Shown: piece by piece, positions 1 through 13,970 of the stretch
Numbering within the stretch: position 1 is the first letter of the stretch
Layout: each line of letters opens with the position of its first letter
Origin: Botrytis cinerea B05.10
Taxonomy: Eukaryota > Ascomycota > Leotiomycetes > Helotiales > Sclerotiniaceae
NCBI RefSeq assembly: GCF_000143535.2
Contig: NC_037325.1
Coordinates: 620,001-684,000 of the forward strand
DNA length: 64,000 bases
Reading direction: 5' to 3'
Position numbers and translations under genes: made by a program
Notes under the pieces: model-generated
Database searches by the model: none
What the model was told of the DNA's origin: nothing
Seen by the model: only the letters and a program-made list of their open reading frames with translations

Positions 1-1848
1 AAAAAAAAGTTGTCAGCCACAGGAGGATCCTTACAGATATTACCTTTGTAAGGTCGTATTCTGATATGTGGGAAGACAGAAGGGGAAACACCCAAGCCAA
101 GGCTGATCCCAGAAAGCATGAATAGATTGTTCAAGAATCAATGCACATACCAACAATCTACAGAGAGAAAGAGGAGCACGGTGAGCACCTACCAGCAGAC
201 TGACCAGGGAGGAACTCCACCTATGACCATTGACCATCAAACCTGCCAAATTGAACATCATCTCGATACAAGTCTCCATCCATCAGCTATCACCTAATGT
301 GCCTTGACTTTGGCAGCTAAGCAATAAGGGGCAAGAAATATATCCGACCCATAAACCTTCTTACTCAACTAGGTCACTATATCAACGGATGCTGGGACAC
401 TCAAAAACTAAAACAAAACATCCCATGAGTTTGTTTGTGTATGATGTTTCTTCATGCTAACTAATACACACCCGATCAAATCGCAAGTCTTCCTTCAATT
501 GTCAATTGTCACCTTGACCTTCATCATTCGTTCGGTAAGATGCAGTAAAGTTGCAGGTTTGGAACATCCCCCTGCTCGGTATTGAATAACATGGAATGTT
601 TCCACCGGGAAATATAGCGGCTGCAGAGCTGCACGGTTGAAGAGCGCAAGTGTATAAAAGACCCCGGCATCGTGACGCTGGCACTTGACTTAGAACCTAG
701 CTCGTGGGATGCAGCTCCTTCTTTGCGGCGAACACTATCTTTGCATCTCACTAATATTCTTCTTCAGAAGTACATACTAGATAGAGTCTACCACACAAAA
801 CTCCAGTCATACATGCTATCAAGCGTTCCTCAGTTCTTATTCCGTTTCTCGCAACTCATACACCTGGAACCTTCTTGGAACTTTCCAGGGGAAACGCCAC
901 ACTAGACGCCCACTGAGTTATAACCGTTCTTATTCTTTCTTTTGGATTGACGCAAGCAGATTCCATGTAGCATCATCGACGAGGCTATCCTAACCTCACC
1001 TACCCCCTTCTTTACCAAAGCACAAACCTCGGACGGACATTAGCTCCACCTCTGACACTGCGGTATTCTCTTGTGGGAAACACCCCTGACACTTTGATCC
1101 TGTCCTCCCATCCTCTTAGCCTTCTATGGAAATCCCATTTCGGCAGCTGTGCAGCGGCCCGTTGATCTACCTTCTTCAACTAATCTATTATACTTAAGAG
1201 TCTTCAGTCCTCATTCCAATTTTTTTTTTGAAAGTCAAAATATGTTTTATATCAAGTCGAGCTAAAGTGGGATTACTATTTATCACAACGCACACACCAA
1301 ATCTACATACGGTTCATTGTTAGAACTCTATTTCGATCCTTTCCCTTTTTTACCAATATCGCCATCAAATCTTCCTAGTTGAATCTCAGTATTCCGAGAG
1401 TAACGTCACCAGTCGTTATAGTCTAATTCGAGGCCATCTTTGGGAAACATTCGAGTTACCATTGGAACATAATAGATTTGCACCTAAGCAAAATACCCAT
1501 AAAACTTATCGTTCTGGAAGCACTATTGTTTACGGAACTGATTTTTGGGTTTGATCCTGCCACTGGTAGTGGTCGATCTAGTCTTGGTCCTGTCTTGGTA
1601 AGTCAGCGAATTAGGCAATTACACCTTCCGAATTATCTAGTTTGAACTTTGAGAGTTTGGACATCTTGGTATAAATCTCGAAGTCGGCATTTATTGCAAT
1701 CAATCATCTCACACTTTCATTTCATACTTCAATCATTAATGTCATCAAGTTATACTCTCACTAATATTATATAAGAATAATCAATACCACTCTCTATATA
1801 TCTTCTCTTCCTTCTTTACACAGAGCCATATCGGGCAAACACTTTGAA
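1..1848. other. Upstream region of the homeobox gene, no gene seen
   Basis: No reading frame here resembles a protein, and none continues across plausible introns. The last 650 bases before the homeobox start are AT-rich with T runs (for example around 1220), which fits a long promoter and leader. I see no tRNA, transposon or long repeat. A gene whose body lies left of the window cannot be excluded. Confidence 0.5.
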
Positions 1849-3272
1849 ATGAACTTTCAAACACCAGAACAATCTTACAACCAAGATACCAATCCACGGG
1901 AGACACATTCCACCATGGCTTTACTACAGAGACCTCATGTATTTTCTGGCTCGGACTGGCGGGGCCTCGAACCCGTAGAGATGAGGTCAAAACCACGCAT
2001 GGCCAATGTTGGGGAATCACTTCCATCCATTCGAACAGTAAGTGAAACTTCCGGGTTGCTTTTCAGGGAAGTACTGACCTCCGACTAGATGTTTTCTGGA
2101 TTTGAGAGCCACGAAAGACCCATTGAATCCGAGTACAGACATGCTACGTCGTTTTCTCCCATCACAACAGAAAGAAACACATCTCCTGGATCAAACAAGA
2201 GAATGAGATTATCCGAAGACTACTATGATGAGGAAAGCCAGCAGCAACAAGAGAGATATCAGTCAGTTAGCAGCGGTCGAAGCCCAATGACAGCGACCTA
2301 CGGCTATCACAGTGCAAATTCTTCTCCAGTCTCTTCGAATGCTCGCCGGGAGTCCAGAGTTCATTCTAGCCACGGAAGCCCTTATATTTCAAGGTCTGGA
2401 CGAGAGCAACCTATCCTCTCAATCCCAGAACGCAGAGCCCAGAACCAAGATCACCACACTTCGAGGCCACCATTTCACTCTCCAATCTCTGAGCCATCAA
2501 GTACGACATACCGCCCAAGCCTCCCAAGTATTACCACACCCGACAGATCTTACGAACGAACTTACTCTCAGAATCCTATAGAACGACCACACGGCGAATA
2601 CCCCCCCATAAATGAGTACCCAAGAAACGAGTATGCATTGGAGGCTTCCCGCTCATACCACCAACAAAAATACGCCCCTTCACGATCCGACTATGGCTAC
2701 CACCAACCCAGAGACCAGGGTTATCCTCAACCTGCAACTTTCCCTCACCACCCAGGCCAAACTCCATTCACCAACCGACACCATTCAGGGAACTACAATC
2801 CCGCTCCCTACCAATCCCAAGACATGGGCGACGCAAAACCCCGCAAGCGTCGAGGAAATCTCCCAAAACCCACCACTGATATCTTGACCACCTGGTTTAT
2901 CAACCACCTGGAACATCCCTACCCAAACGAAGAAGAAAAGCAATTATTAATGAGACAAACGAATCTACAATTGAGTGAGTAGCCATGCAAAACCCCCAAT
3001 CTTTCTCCTACACATCACTAACAAACTTCCCAGACCAAATCTCCAACTGGTTCATCAATGCCCGTCGTCGTAAATTGCCCGCACTTCAAAACAGCGCTCG
3101 TGCAGAAAACGCTGCCCGATCGCATCACAACCGAATGCACTCTGCAGATGGGGGACAGAGTCCCATGAGTCTCTGCAACAGCGAGCCAGGGCTGAGTCCC
3201 AGAGCCGCATCTGCATTTAATGAAGGATGGCCTTCGCGCCAGGAAGAGCGTCACAGCCAAGAACATTATTAA
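1849..3272 (+). CDS. TALE-class (KN-type) homeobox transcription factor
   Basis: Three exons (1849-2037, 2089-2974, 3034-3272) give 437 residues. Intron 1 has donor GTAAGT and acceptor CTAG and is phase 0. Intron 2 (GTGAGT to CCCAG) joins the homeodomain in frame as LQL-N-QISNWF. The homeodomain spans about residues 313-375. It has the three-residue loop extension with the PYP signature of TALE proteins and the recognition helix ISNWFINARRRK, whose W, F, N and R are the invariant DNA-contact positions. Everything before it is Ser/Pro/Tyr/Gln-rich and looks disordered, and the 60-residue tail is also low complexity. Fungal relatives are nuclear regulators of growth, conidiation or infection structures. 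Which member of the homeobox set this is cannot be decided without alignment. Intron 2 splits the homeodomain just before helix 3. Confidence 0.93.
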
Positions 3273-6200
3273 TTTTTCTCTTCTTTTTTCTCTTAATTCT
3301 ATAGCAGCATTGAAGGCGCACTTTATATTTTGTTACGAACACGATTTTCGAACCAAGTGCCAGAAAGGCAGAAGTTTTGTTCGATTTTTATTCTTAGTTT
3401 CTTTTGTTTTTTTTATGTCTGCACTTGTATTGCATTAATTCTACGACTTCTCTTGTATCACATTAATTACACGATTTCTCTTGTTAAATTAGATTTGGAT
3501 TTGGGGGATTTTCATGCTTCTCACAAGTGGTAGAGAAGGCAACCACACTGAGCATTATCAGAATATGTATGACAACATGGGTATATTGGATTTGGGATGG
3601 ACAGCAACAGATACCAATATTTGGGTTATTCGATGAAACCAAATTCGCATGAGTACAGCGGAGTCAAATTACAGACTTTCATATCAGAGTCTGATGTAGA
3701 ATTACAAGCGAGCATCTTTGTTAATTTTTTTTAATTCTTATTATATTTTCGCTTCTTGTAATGAATATCTCTACATAGCAGCTATTAAATTGAGAATTTG
3801 CACTGTACTACAAATTGTACAAGCACGCACACACACGCACACACACACACACACATACACACACATTGCAGATTGAACCCCAGAAAAATTACCTTGGGGT
3901 GAAAATCCCTCGTGCCATGCGTCCGTCCACTTCCAATCGCGCATGCATGCCCGCATTGATCGCTCATTTGTTCGCTCAATCTTTCCCCTCTCACCTTTTT
4001 CTTAGTAATCTATTCGGGTACACATCCACTTTTGCATATATATCCGTGTTCCGCCCTCAGCGTTGCACAACTTTGACGAGTATCTTCCACGTTTCCGCTT
4101 TCAACGTCGATCACTTCGCCGCACTTAGGCAGCCTGCGAAAATTCCTCTACTCACCGGTACTCGTGGTATTCGTCCTCTCCGCTGTTACTCCCCGAGAGT
4201 TAGGGGTTAGTACAATGTACTATGCACAGCTGCGTGGTTGTGGTATAGTATGTTTTGTTGTCTCAGATTCAAATCTGCAACACCCACCCACATAGAAGCC
4301 ACATAGAAGGAAAGAATCATCGAACAGTACAATACGTCATTGAAATTTTTCAGTCAGACATCAATACATTTGGATCATTGTTATTTGAGTTTTCTATACG
4401 AGCCCTTCACCACCATGTGATGTCTAGGCCTCAAATGTGGGCACTTTGATACCTGTTTGCTCACGGCATATGAGTACAATTATACATTACTAGCATCGAG
4501 TATTAATATCTGAAAGGCAGGAAATTCTCCGACTGCAAGGGCTGGACAAGCTTATTTTTCAGATACCATTGATATTACTGCAAAAGCCCTCGCTGCATGA
4601 TGATTTTCACATGGCAGTGCTTTGTTGAAATGTGCAGAAACTGAGGTTAAGCTTGGCAGGGGCTCGTCCTAAAGGATCAATCAAGAACTCACTTGACATT
4701 GCAGAGAAGAAGTAAACAAACGCCATTATTATCATCGTATCAACCACCAAGAAAATTAAGGATGCCACTAAAAACACTTGACTGACTGACAGGCATCACT
4801 ATTTGTCATTGAGTAACTACTCAGTCACGGAATCATAGTACTGGAAAGCGACTGTCAGAATTTTTTAGTACATGATAGCGTGCACCTATCGTGCACAAAT
4901 CCACAGAAATGCTACTCGACAATCTTCTCTTAACCTTCCATCAATCAATAGTCTCTAATTTGAGTTTGAGATCGATGTCGTAGAATGACTAGAGTTATCT
5001 AGATGCAGAGGGGGACAAAGCACACATGCATTCCATGAGCTAGACACCGTGAATTATTTCCATGTAGAGTTAGGAGGACAAGCTTCGGTACCGAGGGTCA
5101 AAATGATTGGCAACCTGTCATTCGAGGGCTTTATTAACTACCGGTGTGTCGAGTGTGTCAACGAATTTCCGATGGCAAAAAAATTAGACCGCATCGGTCG
5201 TAGGTCATGGCGATAGAATTGTCAAAGTGTTCGGTAACTCGGAATGCATGGCGAGATATAGTGTAAGTGTTAGTAGAAGCTTTGGGGTCAAGCATGAGTC
5301 ACATGATATGGTCATGAGCTGATGAGTAGAACGAAAAGCAACGAGATATTAAGACAACAACCAGTTAACCAAAACAAACGTGAGATACAATAACTGCAAG
5401 ATAATTATGTTTATTATTGGAGAGGCTGCGATTTGGTCAAGAGGGTATTGGGACCGTGGACTGTTTTAGTTTTTGAAATAGGCGAGTACTATTTTCACTG
5501 GCGTTGTATCAACAATGGCGGAGCGGAATAATCCCATGGGAGAGAGAGGGTTTCCTCGCCGAACGTTTACGATCAACTTAAATTTGCCTCGACATTTCTT
5601 AGATCATGCGGGCAAGAAACGTTCGATACAATACCCCTGGTGAAACATATATCGAGATTCAGGATGAAAAATATCTCGCAATGTCTCATTCCATGCCGCC
5701 TCGAACTGCTTTGACATGACAAGGAAAATATTTGGCAGATCCCAACTTTTTTCTGATATCTCCGGTAACATCTCCGGTGACAGTTAGTAAGAATGCATGC
5801 CACGGCCAGTCACTTGACATTTTTACTCCACGTACATTTTCTTTTTTGCCTATTGTCACAAACCAAGCCTTAGTTGAGAACCCGGAGCTTAACACTTTCG
5901 GGACTTGATGTAGATCAGTCGACTAGGTACTAATTAGGATATTGGATATCCGCTAGTGTGTGCTCTTCCTTGTTTCAAAACCAGCATGACCATGACAATG
6001 GATTGCGAACCTGCTACTGAGTTTGGTCAAAAAAAGGTTCCTTCCTCTTGATGAATAGCGAAGCCCGAATATGCTAGGGATACAGACCGCCGCCATTGAT
6101 GTCAGTGGTACCCAATTGAATCATCCACGGTCAATACATAATGGTACTGCGACGCTGATAGAAAATCTTAGTGCCTGCCCCTTACTAGATATTAACTAAT

Positions 6201-9200
6201 GCCATCTGTTTTGTCATAGTAATAGCACGGTGTATTATTCAGATTCGCTTTATCCGTAAGAGTGCTAGCGAATCGGGGTGCAGTAGACGAGTATGCACGC
6301 TGCTGGCACAGGACCAGAATCTAAGACGAAGATTCGAAGTCTAAGTATTGAGAACCCGATTGAGATTTCCATTGAACAGGTGCTTATTTGTAGCTCGTTG
6401 CTTTTCCATTGATTGGAGCCCAATTGACCATCAATGTGCAGAACAAAAGAAGAAGAAAAAAGTAGGAGAATTGTTTCGGGGACGAACGAAATAAGCTTTT
6501 TCTCGAATCGTGTGTCCCCTGCGCACATCAATCTTGTCAAAATCGTATCAATCCCGATTCCCGACCAATCAATTACCGTGGAAGATCCTCCGAAGACCCA
6601 CTTGGATAATCAAGGGTCACCCGTCAAACAAGGCCCTATCTCGTCTCGAATATCACTTGTTCAGTGGGCATCACACATACACGCAAGTGCACACTAGCAG
6701 CTCGTATGTTTTTGGTGTGAAAAAAGCCTATTTTGGATCTATGCCCGCGTCACAAGTCCACAACAGGGACAGATAATTTTGAGATGATCCTTTTTGGAAG
6801 TGGCTGCCACCACACAGAACTGGTCGGTCACACCAAGTGAGGTCCTGTGCCGCGACCCGAATCGTATTCTAACACTTCGTTGATCGTGTTTGCAAGTCAG
6901 GCACTTATGAAGGTGGTGATGATGATCTTCGTTTGGATGATAATAAATGGTCTCTTACCGACTCAAAGGTCCGGGTGTCTTTCTCCACCTGCTGGGGGGC
7001 ACCTGAGCTCCAATGAATTCCATGACTTTTAGGATCTTCCATAGATGATCTACTGCAGCCAGAATTTGGTGTTAAAAGTGTTCACATCCTGATGTGAACA
7101 CCGAAGGAGACGATGTTTCAAATTGTGGAATGAACTTTCGCTTATCGCCGATTGGCTGAAGTCAAATCACGGACAGTGTCAGCATTATGCTGGGGAAAAG
7201 GGATAGCCTTGTTTGTATGCAAGTAATGAATGCGAATGCGAAATGTTCTGGAATGATAAAAAGCAACTGCTTTTTATTTCTGTGATTGTTTTCTTTTTGG
7301 GAGGGACAGTGGGCAGTGGGGAATTGGAGAAGTATTCACGAGTTTCCTCATCAGACCCGCTGCCCACGTGTGAGAGAAAAAGCAACAGTGAATGATGATG
7401 TGATTGTGCAACATTCCCGTCCGAACGCACTGATAAAGTGCATGAAGATATATATTGCTCTCTTTGGGATGCTAGTGCAAAAAGTGTCCGCCTCGAGTGA
7501 GGATTCCACCCAGCGCCACGGCTCAGGTGGACATCAAATGAACTTGGGAGTCCCAAGTCAAGACGTGTGGCAGTGCACATCGTGGTGATTTATAGCAATC
7601 TCAGGAGTCTGGACCAGATATATCAGAATCATCAATCTGTGTGAAACCAGGTCTTCATGAAATGTAAAAATAGAGATGCCAGGTTCAACAACTGGCATAA
7701 GTGAACGATGTTGTACTTTGTTTGAAACATGTGGTTTGCGAAAAGGCGAGAAATGGAACACTTGGAAAGAATTGGGCAAAGTCAACAATGCTCAAGAAGC
7801 GTCAAATTTCTCTGAAACTGCCTTTGAATCCATAAGGCGAGAGACATTGAATAAAGGTTCATCCTACCTGGTAGTAGTAGGGAAGATTGATCTCTTTCAA
7901 ACAGAACATCCATCAACCGGAATGTTCATGCCGTTCTCAAGGATGGAGGATTGGCAATTGACTCGACATGAATCGAATGAACCTATACTGTCAAGGTTAT
8001 GGTCGGCTTCGTAGAAAGGATTTTGCTGGTTGAGTTTTGTGTTATTTGTGAGCGAAAGGGGCAGCCGAAATGTATTTGATGAGTGGACGGGTGTTAGGAG
8101 TAACACGGTAGGAAAGTGTGTATAAACAGCAAAGGGAAGGAACGGATTGGTAATAATTACAAGCGAACAAAATGCTACACGTCTTTTTTGAAAAGCACTT
8201 GCAATTCTTCCAGCAAAGTTTATACTGCGAGATGTAAGATATATATCATAAACAACTGAGAAAACCAAGATTCTTAACCTCTACCAGTTCTCGGGTCTTA
8301 GGTCCCAGGTTCCAGCTCACAGTTCACATCTCACAGCTCACAGTCCACAACACCAATTCTTGATCAGGAACAACTCTAAAAAGCACCACTCACTATCTAG
8401 GTATGTAGATACCATTCGAAAATGAACGAAGCACTTCTCTTTCACCCCCAACAAACCTCACCTACTTCATCATTCACTCGAGCATTCTTCTCTATCATCC
8501 TCACCGTCCTTACTATCCTCATTGTTCTCATCTCCAGATAATAAGAAGTTGTTGAGTATCTAATCGATTCCAATATCATAAATCCAGAATACTTGTTCCT
8601 CTCGATCCCCTGAGTGTCTTTCTCGTAATGCACATCCACGATTGATCCATGGGGTCTCTATCTATACAAACCATCTCCTTCCCTACATCAACAGAAACAC
8701 GAGAACCAGACCAAGAACGAAAACGGAGAAAAGAATATCAAGATTAGGTTTGGACATACAATTGTAGCTCAAGCCAATAATCCTCAAACGCAGCTTTCCC
8801 AATACCTTTCCCTCCTATCATCCACCCATCCATCCATTCATAAATCTAGCAAAACTGCGCTCGGAACCTCTCACCACATAAATCATATACATACACATTA
8901 CCCCCCTCAGCAAACAATTCAACAAACTCAACAAACCCAGAGTTTCTCCCCTCTCCGTCCCCAACAACTCACCCCTTCAAGTTCCCATCCACCCAAACCT
9001 CATCTTTCTCCGAGCTATGTGAGAATGTTGAAGTGGGGGATGTGAGTATTGCTGAGACCTTTTATTCATTCTCATCCTTCCTCAGTACCCCTCCCTCTCC
9101 ACTTCCACCATTACCAAATCTCCTACATTCTCCATTCCCCATTCCCATCATATACAAACCACTCATCTCCTTCAATCCTTCCGTTTACTCAATTCGCCTC

Positions 9201-9731
9201 ATTTGCCTTATTAACCACATCACTTTCTCCCTCCCGTCTCCTCCGCGTCCTCTACCTCAACAACCACCAACCGAAATAAAACCAACAATCAACCATATCT
9301 CCCCCACTTATCTCTTTCCACTTCGTACCCCCTCACTCTCTGACCACTCTCTCTAATCATATCAATCTCTCCCAAGAAGCTGCAAAACCAACACCCAAAG
9401 ACCCCCCCCTCACCGCTACCCTATGCCCCACGTTCTTTCCTCCCTCCAAAAACCATACCACTTTTGAAATTATAGTGGTGAGTTCAATCAATCAATGAAT
9501 TAATATTGTATCTTCTTTCCAAGATCATGTCCGCTTTCACCACCTCAAGCATCCACTCCATTCCTAGTTACCTGAGCAAAACTCCTATCAACTTCAATCC
9601 AAGAATGAAGTCATTCGCTCAAACTTTAAACCTCTCAGTATTACTATTGCAAGTGAGAAACCAATCAGTTATAATCATACTAGATTTTCATTCATTCTAG
9701 TCTATTCACATCACAATCTTCTTTCCTGAAT
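3273..9731. other. 6.5 kb stretch without a convincing gene
   Basis: The stretch contains a CA microsatellite near 3822-3866 and otherwise AT-rich unique DNA. From about 8280 to 9480 it becomes strongly pyrimidine-rich on the plus strand. Several open frames of 80-130 codons exist (for example 7185-7580 and 7897-8268 on minus, 7676-8014 on plus). None has a recognisable domain or a splice-consistent extension, so they are not called. The C/T-rich part lies downstream of the kinesin gene and could be an untranslated leader of an unrecognised transcript. Confidence 0.45.
3822..3866. repeat. (CA)n microsatellite
   Basis: An interrupted run of CA dinucleotides with a few CG and TA interruptions. 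Frames read through it give only alternating residues and are not coding. Confidence 0.9.
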
Positions 9732-10015
9732 ATGTGCAGATTTGAAAGACAAACTACCACCACCACCACCACCACCTCTAGCTTATCACCCCATTCATCC
9801 CTTCATTCATCCAATCCGTTCATCCAAATACCAAAGAACTATACAACTCAGAAGGAAGAAGATCCAAATTCTTTCTATCCATCGTAAGACTTACAAAACA
9901 CCCTACTCCATCATCCAGACTAACGCCATCCCCCAGTTTCGCTCAAAATCATGTGGAATTGAGCACTTGTCCCATCTTTCCTAGTAGTTATCCTATGTTC
10001 AGGATTCGAAAATGA
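9732..10015 (+). CDS. Doubtful small spliced ORF, 76 residues
   Basis: ATG at 9732 opens a frame through an ACC repeat (eight Thr) and a Ser/Pro/Asn-rich stretch to 9883. A good intron follows: donor GTAAGA, branch-like CTAAC, acceptor CCCAG, 9884-9936. The frame continues to a TGA at 10013-10015. The clean intron is the only positive evidence; I recognise no domain. A second plausible intron (about 9652-9738, GTGAGA to GTGCAG) overlaps the ATG, so the real transcript may start upstream and be read differently. It ends 73 bases from the convergent kinesin stop and may be untranslated RNA. Confidence 0.22.
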
Positions 10016-10088
10016 AACGCCATAAAAACACAAATGCAAACATTAATGGTATCTTTTGCTATCGTAATGTCTTCACGCTAAACATTTA

Positions 10089-13000
10089 CTAATCTCGGAC
10101 TTTTGTCGACTTCTTCGCTGTGCCAATATGTGTGTTGTGGACCTAGTATTATTGTTAGTATTGGGTAATGCTGTTGAAATTCGTAGAAGCTTACCTTTGT
10201 TGCGAACTTCAAACTTGTCAATGTTTCACCCAAATGAGCTTCCAATGGACTAGCCATGACGAACATGAGTGTCTTCGAATTTCCTCCGAGGGAATATTGT
10301 AGGAGATAAGTCAATTTGGAATTGCGGTAGGGAATATGAGTACCCTCTTTTCCTGATCCCAATGCCCCAATAACGTCACCCAGGCAACTCAAACTCTTGT
10401 TGATATTTTGAGTTTCCTTCATTCGATCACCTTCGGCACCAGACACCTTCAGTCTTTCGGAACCTGCCAGATCAACCAAGTTGAGGGTACCTTCGGAAGT
10501 CTCATTTGTAGAACTGTTTCGTCCAACAAGCTTCAAGATAAAGACAGAGTGTGATCTGGATGATCGTTCGTTGGATTTTGTGGCAGCAACGCTACGATTC
10601 TTGTCCGCCTTCCTAAGAATTGCTTCTACCGCGTTAGGTGAATCTAACAGCACAGTCTCCAATCCAGTAACAGTGGTTTGCTTCTTCTTATCGTCATGTC
10701 GGACCTCGTGCTTCTTCTTGTCAAGGTCTCTAGAGCTTCCCAGTAGATCATGAATTTCTTCGTTGTAAACTTCAACAAAACTACCTTCCATCGTATAAGT
10801 CCATCCTTTCTCCTTAAGAGCTTCGGCGGACTCATAGATTTGATGAGTGGCACGAGGAATCATACCATCAGCAGATGACATGGTATGTGTCTTTCCAGCG
10901 CCTGTTTGTCCATAAGCAAATATACAAACGTTGTATCCATCTAAAGCACTTTGGACTAGTTGCGAAATTTCCTCGAAAACCTCTTGATTTTGACTCGATG
11001 GTCCAAAGACCCTGTCGAAGGAGAATGCGTGAGTTTCTATCGAGACTTTTCCAAAGTTGCTCCTCTTCTCCTTTCCAATGATTGATAGCTCCTTTGACTC
11101 CTTGTCGGTGTCAGGAAATAAGATCTTTGCGCATTCACCCTCTGCACCTTCTTTGAAAGTTGGTCGAACTCTGCACATGACCCGAATATTTCCCTTCAAC
11201 TCTTGAACCTGGTTGAAAAGAATGCGACGTAGAGTCTCCTCCTTGATCAACTTCTGTTTGGATTCCTCGGCAGAGTTAAGAGCTTCCTGGAGCCGGCCTT
11301 CCATCTCAACAAAACTATCGGATTGGGCTTTGCTTCCAGACTCCAAGAAATGAATTCTTGCGCGAAGGCTGGCGACCGTGCTTTCGAGTGTTCCAATCGT
11401 TGCTGATGTTTCAACGCCTGTCTTCTGCATGGTTTGCTGAACCTCCTTGATGGTGTTCAAAGCATTCTCCTTCAACTCTCTCTCTCTCTCAATATTAATC
11501 TTCAATTCTTCAAGCTCTGTTTTCAAATTTTGAAGTTCTTGCTCCTTCATCTGCAACGCAAGGTTCAAACCTTGGTGACCCGTAGTGACTTGGCTTTCAA
11601 GTTCCTGGACCTCACGCAATCTTCGGCTTCTCTCTTCCTCCATTTTCGCATCGCTTTGTCGCTCGAGACTCCGGATTCGGTCTTCAAGTTCGACAGCCGA
11701 TCTTCGTTCGAGCTCGAGCATATCGTTTCTGTGAGTACGAAGAACTCGGTCAAGCTCATCGATGTTGTCTCGTCTCATTTTATCTGTCTCGTTGCGATGG
11801 TTTCGATTTACGTCATCCATCTCAAGACGGTGTGCTCGAATGTTGTCATCCAAGGCATTTGTGGCGTCAATCAGTTTCTGCTGAATCATACTTAGTCTCT
11901 GAGTCGTGTCATCCAAGTTGGCTTGTAAGGTCTGGTTGGAAGACGAAAGATGAGTTTTGAGGCCTTCAAGCTCATCGACTGTTATATTGGAACAGATTAG
12001 TCATTGTTTAGTTCAGAGAGCTACAGTTTGTTACTCACGTTTGGTTTTGTATTCACTGACTGCATTTCTAAGTGCGTCGTGATCCTTGCCTGTGCCGTCG
12101 ACTGTTGATGCGAGCCTGGCGTACATTGCTTCCATTGATTCGAGGCGACTACGTACATCAAAGGCTACTCCGGAAACATTAGAATCTTTTGTTAAATATG
12201 GTTTTTTGGTAGGGGAAAATCTGGAAGATTTGCAAGGAGTAATGGGTGTAGAATTGAAATATTCCGACTTAGCAAGGACAGGAATATGAGAAGGCGTCTT
12301 CGGAGCTACTGAGCTTTGAACCGGTGCCTGATATAGAACAAGTGCGGCTTCTTCATTGTCTACTCTCAAATTCTGATATCCTACGCTCTGGGAAAACTTG
12401 TGTCGAAGAAGAGGGTCCTTCCTTGGAGTTGAATTCAAGTTGTATCCCGTGGTTGGATCAGTCTGCTCGTCATTGATCTGGAGCCTACTCAATGCCGTAC
12501 TAACGGATAGATCTCGTAGATTGTCCTGGGATTGAGATCTCATTGAGTTGGTTGAACGATGACCGCGGACTTTCATAACTTCCAACTCGGTATTTCCATT
12601 CAATTGTTGGGAGGGTGTAAAAGCAGGTACTGGGATCATGGGCTTTCGTCTTCCTCCAGGGGGTGGCATACCGTCATCATCCGAAGAGGTGCTCGAGGCA
12701 TTTGTTCGACCTTTGGATTGGGATGTATTGGGTCTTGAAGTTGTAGATTGGCTGTAGGATGGCGGGCGTGAACCATAAGCAGACTTTGGTCGTCCAGGCC
12801 CAACACTTTGAGAGAAGCTGCTGTTTGATGTGTGACGGGAAGATACTGATGGTGTTCGAGATGACATTGATGAAGCTGAAGTGGTTCGTGGTTGAGAGAA
12901 ATTGTTCTTTATCTATTGCCTGTCAATGAACAAATCCGAATGCGCAGAAAACCCGACTCAACTCACATCTACAATAGAAGTTCCTCTCACGGATGGTTTG

Positions 13001-13212
13001 CGTACAGAAGGTGTTCGAGTCATTGTAGAAGCTGGCTCTCCTGCTCTTTCAGCGAGTGTCTTGCGTTTGGGTGCCGGTTCGTTGCTTGGCTTGTCACTTT
13101 GACGCTTCAAGGTTGTAGGTTGTGGCATCTTTGATGGGAGTCGTGATCGTACATTGCCATGGGAGTCTGTCATTTCTGCAAGAGGCTTTCCGAGAGAAGG
13201 GATGGCACTCAT
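10089..13212 (-). CDS. klpA: Kinesin-14 C-terminal motor (KlpA/Kar3 type)
   Basis: Four exons read on the minus strand: 13212-12967, 12912-12039, 11978-10195 and 10142-10089, with introns of 52-60 nt, giving 985 residues. The order is a basic Ser/Pro-rich N-terminal tail (about 1-370), a long coiled coil (about 375-630), then the motor from the neck motif LKGNIRVMCRVRP (about 630) to the end. This N-to-C order is diagnostic of kinesin-14, the minus-end-directed class. Motor motifs are the P-loop GQTGAGKTHTM (about 728), switch I NERSSRSH and switch II DLAGSER. The last exon is only 54 nt and encodes VHNTHIGTAKKSTKVRD, replacing an unspliced read-through end. Family members act in spindle assembly and nuclear positioning. 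The symbol follows the Aspergillus orthologue type. Confidence 0.93.
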
Positions 13213-13970
13213 GGAAGGTTTGGATTGTGATGTGTGTGAGTACTATTCAATAAGAAAGGTTCCTTGTCAGTATTTGTGCGCACTTTTATTTGTTTACTTG
13301 GAATAGATATTGTACGGTACCTGATTTTCTTCTTGATATTCCATTATAAGAAGTAGCAAATGCTACACAATATTAAACTAAATAGAACATGCAAAGATAA
13401 AAGAACTGGATTGAATGGTTAGCAAGGCGTCCAGGTCGAGGAGCAAATGGTTGTGCTTGTCAAATGGTAAAGTTGAATGAATACTTTAAACGTTTTTGAT
13501 GTATTTTCGAGTTTGATTCTGTTTACCTCAGTATCCCGGTCTCGAGTGGTATCCATTTTGGTTGCTGGGGAGAAACCCGATGACTAAGAAATTACAGAGG
13601 TCGAGGTGACGATTTTATGCACGTTTATGTTTCTGGCCCTGTTTGTGAGAATTTTATGCAAATCTAGCTTACATCATCACATACCTCCAGCTGTCATCCA
13701 GTCATCTTCACGTGTCAAATAAGCTTATTGTTAGCTGGTGTTCGAATGTACCTAGTACTCCATATGCGTGATGGGAAAAAAGATGCTACTTTTGCCCACC
13801 AAAGAAAGTATTTGATGCTATCTGGTTCAAACATCCTACAACATTCTTCATATACGGAACAGTATACGGTCTGTCGCAGGGAGAATATCAACAAAGCCAT
13901 GATATTATAGTATTCCGAATAAGTTTCCTTCATCCAGCTGGCTGTTTAGCACACATAAAATCTATCTACC
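13213..13970. other. Divergent promoter region between kinesin and acyltransferase
   Basis: 758 bases separate the two start codons. No coding frame is convincing. It should contain both promoters. I see no clear TATA box or conserved element. Confidence 0.55.

Noticed and set aside
7185..8268. Frames of 112-131 codons on both strands
   Set aside because: No domain, no splice-supported extension, overlapping opposite-strand frames of equal quality.
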